Source: CAYVSY01 sp964454255
Lineage (GTDB): Bacteria > Bacillota_I > Bacilli_A > RF39 > UBA660
Direction of reading: 5' to 3'
Length of the DNA: 17,165 nucleotides
NCBI GenBank assembly: GCA_964454255.1
Contig: CAYVSY010000018.1
Span: 1-17,165, forward strand
Position numbers and translations under genes: made by a program. Below are positions 14,465-17,165 of the stretch, piece after piece. How positions within the stretch are numbered: position 1 is the stretch's first letter; the number at the start of each line of letters is the position of its first letter. The notes beneath the pieces are model-generated. The model was not told the DNA's origin, searched no databases, and was given only the letters and a program-made list of their open reading frames with translations.

Positions 14465-15835
14465 TTAAACATTTTTAACATCATAAATATTGATTTTATA
14501 ATCATCTCTTTTTGGCATTGATTTGCTTTTTTTATCAAATTTCCAATCAATTTCATAATCAGGTAATAATTTTGTTCTAAAAGGCATTGTTCTTGGAATA
14601 AAAACTATTGCTTCGAATTGCTTCATAATTTTTAATTCTTCTATGCTTATTAATGGAACAACTTTATTATCAACAAGTTGATTACCACAATATTTGCTGA
14701 TTTCTTCAAGAGTATAAATGTCATTAGCAAGTAAATATATTATATTGCTAAAACACATTTTTATTACTTCGGAGTTGTCTTTTCCATATGTATTAACTAA
14801 ATCTATATAGCTTTTAATTAAAACTGTAAATTTGATTTTAATACTTCTAGAATAACTTATTAATTTAGCAAAATTTTTAATTGGCAACATGGAATCAAAT
14901 TCATCTAACAATATATTTAATGTTTTGTCTTTATTACCAAACATATCAACACTAGTACAAATCTGATTAATTAGTAATGGAATTAAATTATTAGTGTAAG
15001 ATGAAGTTCCACTTACGATGAATACAGCCACTTTGTCATTTCCAATACTCATAAAATCAAAATCTGTTTTTGACATCATTTTTGAAAGTTTCTCACGAGT
15101 AACATATGTTTTTATTTTTTGTTTAAAAACAGATAATATGCTTCCTCTTGTTTCATTTGGTGCTAATAATGTTCCAGCAAGATTAATATATATAATAGAA
15201 TTTTTATCAAGTTTATTCATTATTTTTGTGAAATTGATTTCATCACCATTTTTTTCTGCTCCAAAAGTAGTAATTGCTAAAATGCTATTTAAATTAATTT
15301 CTTCTTCTTTAGCATTTTCAAATAAATACAATACTAATCCTGTGAAATAGTCAATAGTTGAATTAACCCAAAAAGGATCGCTAGTATCATTCTTATCACT
15401 AAAAATGTAATATCCTAAATCTTCTACCATTTCTAATGCTTTATCAATTTTTCCGTTTTTGTATAATTGATAAGGAAATGTTAATGGATTCCAAGCATTG
15501 CCTAAATCTGAATCTTCAAAATTTAAAACTATTGTTTTATATTTATCTTTTTCAAGTTGTGATGCAATATTCGAATATATTTCTCCTTTGACATCGTTTA
15601 CAACAAATGATTCGTTTGCTTTAATTGCTAATTTAATCATTGGCAACATAATTGCTTGAGTTTTACCACTACCAGTTGATCCAATTACTAGTGAATGATT
15701 TTCTTTATCATTAATATAAATGTTTTTATCATCATACATCATTGGTATACCAGATTTATTTAAAGCCGTGTCGTGATTTACTGGTACAAGATTTTTTTGC
15801 ATTTCTTCTTTTGTTTCCCACTTTGAATATATCAT
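14465..15835 (-). CDS. VirD4/TraG-like coupling protein lacking its membrane domain
   Basis: This 456-residue ATPase is of the type IV coupling protein family, which brings relaxase-bound DNA to a conjugation channel. Walker A GSTGSGKT is at 52-59, the typical VVNDVKGEIYS at 78-88, NAWNPL at 113-118, DPFWVNSTIDYFTGLVLYL at 153-171, Walker B NILLDEFDSML at 307-317, and the post-Walker SYSRSIKIKFTVLIKS segment at 327-342. TraG/VirD4 proteins are usually 550-700 residues with N-terminal transmembrane helices; here the protein starts only about 50 residues before Walker A and has none. The start is well supported (AAGGAGG five bases upstream of ATG 15833-15835, TATAAT at 15856-15861), so it appears to be a true soluble variant rather than a mis-called start. 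No relaxase, VirB4 or other transfer gene is in the window. Confidence 0.9.
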   Translation of the reverse strand: MIYSKWETKEEMQKNLVPVNHDTALNKSGIPMMYDDKNIYINDKENHSLVIGSTGSGKTQAIMLPMIKLAIKANESFVVNDVKGEIYSNIASQLEKDKYKTIVLNFEDSDLGNAWNPLTFPYQLYKNGKIDKALEMVEDLGYYIFSDKNDTSDPFWVNSTIDYFTGLVLYLFENAKEEEINLNSILAITTFGAEKNGDEINFTKIMNKLDKNSIIYINLAGTLLAPNETRGSILSVFKQKIKTYVTREKLSKMMSKTDFDFMSIGNDKVAVFIVSGTSSYTNNLIPLLINQICTSVDMFGNKDKTLNILLDEFDSMLPIKNFAKLISYSRSIKIKFTVLIKSYIDLVNTYGKDNSEVIKMCFSNIIYLLANDIYTLEEISKYCGNQLVDNKVVPLISIEELKIMKQFEAIVFIPRTMPFRTKLLPDYEIDWKFDKKSKSMPKRDDYKINIYDVKNV

Positions 15836-15855
15836 GTTTTCCTCCTTTCATATAC

Positions 15856-15861
15856 ATTATA
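15856..15861 (-). promoter_or_regulatory. -10 box of the VirD4/TraG-like gene
   Basis: A minus-strand TATAAT lies 20 bases ahead of ATG 15835, without the TGn extension found at most other promoters here. It shares a 94-base divergent region with the AraC-type gene, so the regulator could act on both. Confidence 0.5.
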
Positions 15862-15903
15862 TAGCACAATAATTTAAATCACTTAAACAAAAATGGTATA
15901 TTA

Positions 15904-15912
15904 TGTTATAAT
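15904..15912 (+). promoter_or_regulatory. Extended -10 promoter of the AraC-type regulator
   Basis: TGTTATAAT on the plus strand, 17 bases before ATG 15930, with TAGGTGG between them. Confidence 0.6.
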
Positions 15913-15929
15913 GCTAATAGGTGGTCGTA

Positions 15930-16397
15930 ATGTATTCAAGCGAACTAATCTGTGATATTTTAAATTATTTAGAGCAAAACATTAATAGAAATGTCAGTAT
16001 TGATGAACTATGTAAAGAGTTTCATTATGATAAAACATATATTATGAAACTTTTTAAAATTGAAATTGGTATTCCAATAAAATTATATATGAACAAAGTT
16101 AGAATATATAATAGTTTGAAAGATTATTTAGATGATGACTATATATTAAAAATTGCAATAAAAAACGGATTTAATTCATTGGAATATTATTCTGAAATTT
16201 TTAAAAATATAGTTGGAGTAAGTCCAATTATTTATAAAAATTTTCGACTATCTAGATTATATATTAATGAAAATACTATCAATATAATAAGTCTAAACAT
16301 ATCAGAATTAAAAATATTTATTGAAAATATAGAAAAATATAGAAAAAATATTAAACCAATTACAAATCCTCTTAAAAAATTTACACTTTCTAAGTAA
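15930..16397 (+). CDS. Small AraC/XylS-type transcriptional regulator
   Basis: This 155-residue protein has an AraC-type double helix-turn-helix at its N-terminus (about residues 1-105): ICDILNYLEQNINRNVSIDE, FHYDKTYIMKLFKIEIGIP and the family signature AIKNGFNSLEYYSEIFKNIV followed by GVSP. There is no sugar- or ligand-binding domain in front, unlike classical AraC (about 290 residues); instead about 50 hydrophobic and basic residues follow. It resembles stand-alone DNA-binding members such as MarA/SoxS in layout only. The start is ATG 15930-15932 five bases after AGGTGG; the GTG at 15921 lies within that site. It is divergent from the VirD4-like gene, so regulation of that gene is plausible. 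Confidence 0.85.
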   Translation: MYSSELICDILNYLEQNINRNVSIDELCKEFHYDKTYIMKLFKIEIGIPIKLYMNKVRIYNSLKDYLDDDYILKIAIKNGFNSLEYYSEIFKNIVGVSPIIYKNFRLSRLYINENTINIISLNISELKIFIENIEKYRKNIKPITNPLKKFTLSK

Positions 16398-16528
16398 AAT
16401 TTATATCTAGTAAAAAACAACAAATTGTTATAATCATCATAATATTTCTTTCATACAATATATAAAAGAAAGGAAAAATATTTGTTTAATTGACATTTTT
16501 AAATGTAGTTTTATTGATGTGCTATAAT

Positions 16529-16559
16529 GAAAAAGAATCCAGCAAAATAGCCGAATTCT
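16529..16559 (-). terminator. Rho-independent terminator of tRNA-Trp
   Basis: On the minus strand a 10-bp stem with two G-U pairs (arms 16550-16559 and 16534-16543) and a TATTTT loop is followed by TTTTT. It lies 12 bases after the tRNA CCA end. Confidence 0.8.
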
Positions 16560-16571
16560 CTTGATTTTTCA

Positions 16572-16645
16572 TGGCAGGAAATAAGTGAGTCGAACACTTG
16601 ACCTCGGTTTTGGAGACCGATGTTTTACCACTAAACTAATTTCCT
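16572..16645 (-). tRNA. tRNA-Trp (CCA anticodon)
   Basis: All arms fold. The acceptor is AGGAAAT with ATTTCCT. The D arm has the AGTGGTA loop. The anticodon stem is TCGGT/ACCGA with loop CTCCAAA (anticodon CCA, reads UGG). The variable loop is four bases. The T arm is AAGTG-TTCGACT-CACTT. The discriminator is G and the CCA is encoded. The first seven bases occupy 16639-16645 and CCA is at 16572-16574. It has its own promoter (16681-16689) and terminator. A CCA anticodon means UGA is not read as Trp by this tRNA. Confidence 0.95.
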
Positions 16646-16680
16646 ATGATAACCTTTGTGACACCAAATTCCTATAAAAT

Positions 16681-16689
16681 ATTATAACA
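16681..16689 (-). promoter_or_regulatory. Extended -10 promoter of tRNA-Trp
   Basis: The minus strand reads TGTTATAAT, 35 bases upstream of the mature tRNA 5' end. Confidence 0.6.
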
Positions 16690-16743
16690 TAATTACCACT
16701 TTTTTTACTACTTTATTTTAGAATATTTCTATTTTAGATAAAT

Positions 16744-16766
16744 TGACACAAATAGTGGCACAAATT
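16744..16766. repeat. 12-bp-period direct repeat (possible integrase arm site)
   Basis: TGACACAAATAG is followed directly by TGGCACAAATT, so the same motif (TGRCACAAAT) recurs every 12 bases. The inverted-repeat arms at 16946 and 17039 also contain a motif repeated every 12 bases (TGGTACA). Tandem motifs of this kind near tRNA genes often bind tyrosine integrases, but no such integrase gene is in the window. Confidence 0.5.
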
Positions 16767-16806
16767 TTAAAAAAACTTTTTCTAAAAATCGGGTGTTTAT
16801 AAGGGT

Positions 16807-16878
16807 TGAATGATAGTTCAAAGCATTTCAAGTCGTTTCGTTTTGGAGACTGCCATGTTACCGATTACATCATACTCC
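16807..16878 (-). pseudogene. Degenerate tRNA-like segment
   Basis: It shares the 10 bases TTTTGGAGAC (16841-16850) with the tRNA-Trp anticodon region. On the minus strand an acceptor-like GGAGTAT and a D arm (ATGT-AATCGGTA-ACAT) precede an anticodon loop CTCCAAA. The anticodon stem cannot pair (GCAGT versus ACGAA) and no T arm forms. It is therefore a decayed or decoy 5' half, not a working tRNA. Confidence 0.5.
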
Positions 16879-16945
16879 TAGATGTCCTTATAAATAAAGG
16901 ATTTCAACATATATAATTTTATCATTTTATGTATTTTTTGTAAAT

Positions 16946-17058
16946 ATGTACCATTTCGTGTACCATTTATTTTTTTATCAATTTTAATTGTATAATAATC
17001 AAAAATAGTTAATAAAAATGTAAAATAATTTAACATTTTGGTACACGAAATGGTACAT
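16946..17058. repeat. 20-bp perfect inverted repeat around a 73-base centre
   Basis: The right arm TGGTACACGAAATGGTACAT at 17039-17058 is the exact reverse complement of 16946-16965. Within each arm TGGTACA occurs twice at a 12-base interval. The 73-base centre is almost pure AT. The arms could be recombinase or regulator sites, or ends of a very small inverted-repeat element; with this spacing they are unlikely to be an ordinary terminator. Confidence 0.8.
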
Positions 17059-17130
17059 TTAAATAATTTCTTAATACAAAGCCCCATAAATAAAGGGTTT
17101 TTTAAGGGTGTATCGAACTCTGCTTTATGC

Positions 17131-17165
17131 TTTTGGAGACCGATATTTTACCACTAAACTAATTC
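17131..17165 (-). pseudogene. 5' half of a second tRNA-Trp (cut by window edge)
   Basis: The stretch matches tRNA-Trp positions 16608-16642 at 33 of 35 bases, covering the anticodon loop, D arm and part of the acceptor. Beyond the anticodon loop similarity ends: the anticodon stem partner is AGCAT instead of ACCGA, and no T stem forms, although GTTCGATAC resembles a T loop. The acceptor end is outside the window. This is most likely an attachment-site half copy rather than a functional tRNA. Confidence 0.65.

Larger units (their letters stand above)
16646..17165. other. Gene-free tRNA-derived repeat region (probable integration hotspot)
   Basis: No credible protein gene is present. The stretch holds the tRNA promoter, a GTGACACCAAATTCC stretch near 16656-16671, a 12-bp-period repeat at 16744-16766, a degenerate tRNA-like segment at 16807-16878, a hairpin at 16885-16901, a 20-bp inverted repeat at 16946-17058, a plus-strand terminator-like hairpin at 17078-17103, and the 5' half of another tRNA-Trp at the window edge. 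Such mixtures are typical of places where integrases have repeatedly used a tRNA gene. Confidence 0.6.

Noticed and set aside
16520..16528. Plus-strand TGCTATAAT promoter reading into the tRNA terminator
   Set aside because: The motif fits, but no gene lies downstream on the plus strand and it would only produce RNA antisense to the tRNA; probably chance in AT-rich DNA.
16878..17087. Minus-strand 69-codon open frame
   Set aside because: It runs through the 20-bp inverted repeat and the tRNA-like segment, has no ribosome site and low-complexity composition, so it is chance openness.
1..17165. CRISPR array
   Set aside because: Repeats are only two-copy (45-bp pair, 7-bp tandem, 12-bp-period pairs, inverted repeat) with no regularly spaced array and no cas gene.

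Overview
The window is very AT-rich with short intergenic gaps. Genes start behind strong GGAGG/AGGTG Shine-Dalgarno sites, and at least eight promoters share an extended -10 of the form TGnTATAAT. A tRNA-Trp with a CCA anticodon, and a TGA codon that ends the recombinase gene, indicate the standard genetic code. Together with SpoVT/AbrB-like, Cro/CI-like and large serine recombinase genes, this points to a low-GC Bacillota/Bacilli relative, perhaps a gut lineage; that placement is inference. Two runs of exactly 10 Ns (1692-1701, 3190-3199) are scaffold gaps, so this is probably a draft or metagenome assembly. Nearly everything is on the minus strand.

Layout, left to right. (1) 137-2951: three nucleotide-related genes with separate promoters: a Nudix hydrolase, an HD-phosphohydrolase/P-loop-kinase fusion cut by the first N gap, and a nucleoside phosphorylase. 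(2) 2978-3499: a gene-poor stretch with two 45-bp direct repeats, a small gene that runs into the second gap, and the orphan 3' end of another gene. (3) 3495-5063: a large serine recombinase. (4) 5194-10131: a two-gene operon, a tail-anchored PHP-family phosphoesterase followed by a 935-residue LRR/transglutaminase-like protein with a 168-residue internal duplication. This is the best candidate for an undescribed system. (5) 10191-12467: a tightly packed four-gene operon of two paralogous histidine phosphatases, an unrecognised protein and a HIT protein. (6) 12552-14323: regulators and small genes: a SpoVT-like gene truncated by a 7-bp tandem duplication, a double-HTH repressor, a small unknown gene under a palindromic operator, and a DUF2185/Imm33-like protein. 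(7) 14465-16397: an orphan VirD4/TraG-like coupling ATPase divergent from a small AraC-type regulator. (8) 16529-17165: tRNA-Trp with its own promoter and terminator, followed upstream by tRNA-derived half copies, 12-bp-period repeats and a 20-bp perfect inverted repeat. This looks like an integration hotspot.

Taken together the window reads as accessory DNA beside a tRNA-Trp hotspot. It carries recombination and conjugation relics, several regulators, and an unusual concentration of enzymes acting on nucleotides and phosphoesters (Nudix, HD, P-loop kinase, phosphorylase, PHP, HIT, two histidine phosphatases). Whether these enzymes act together cannot be decided from sequence alone.
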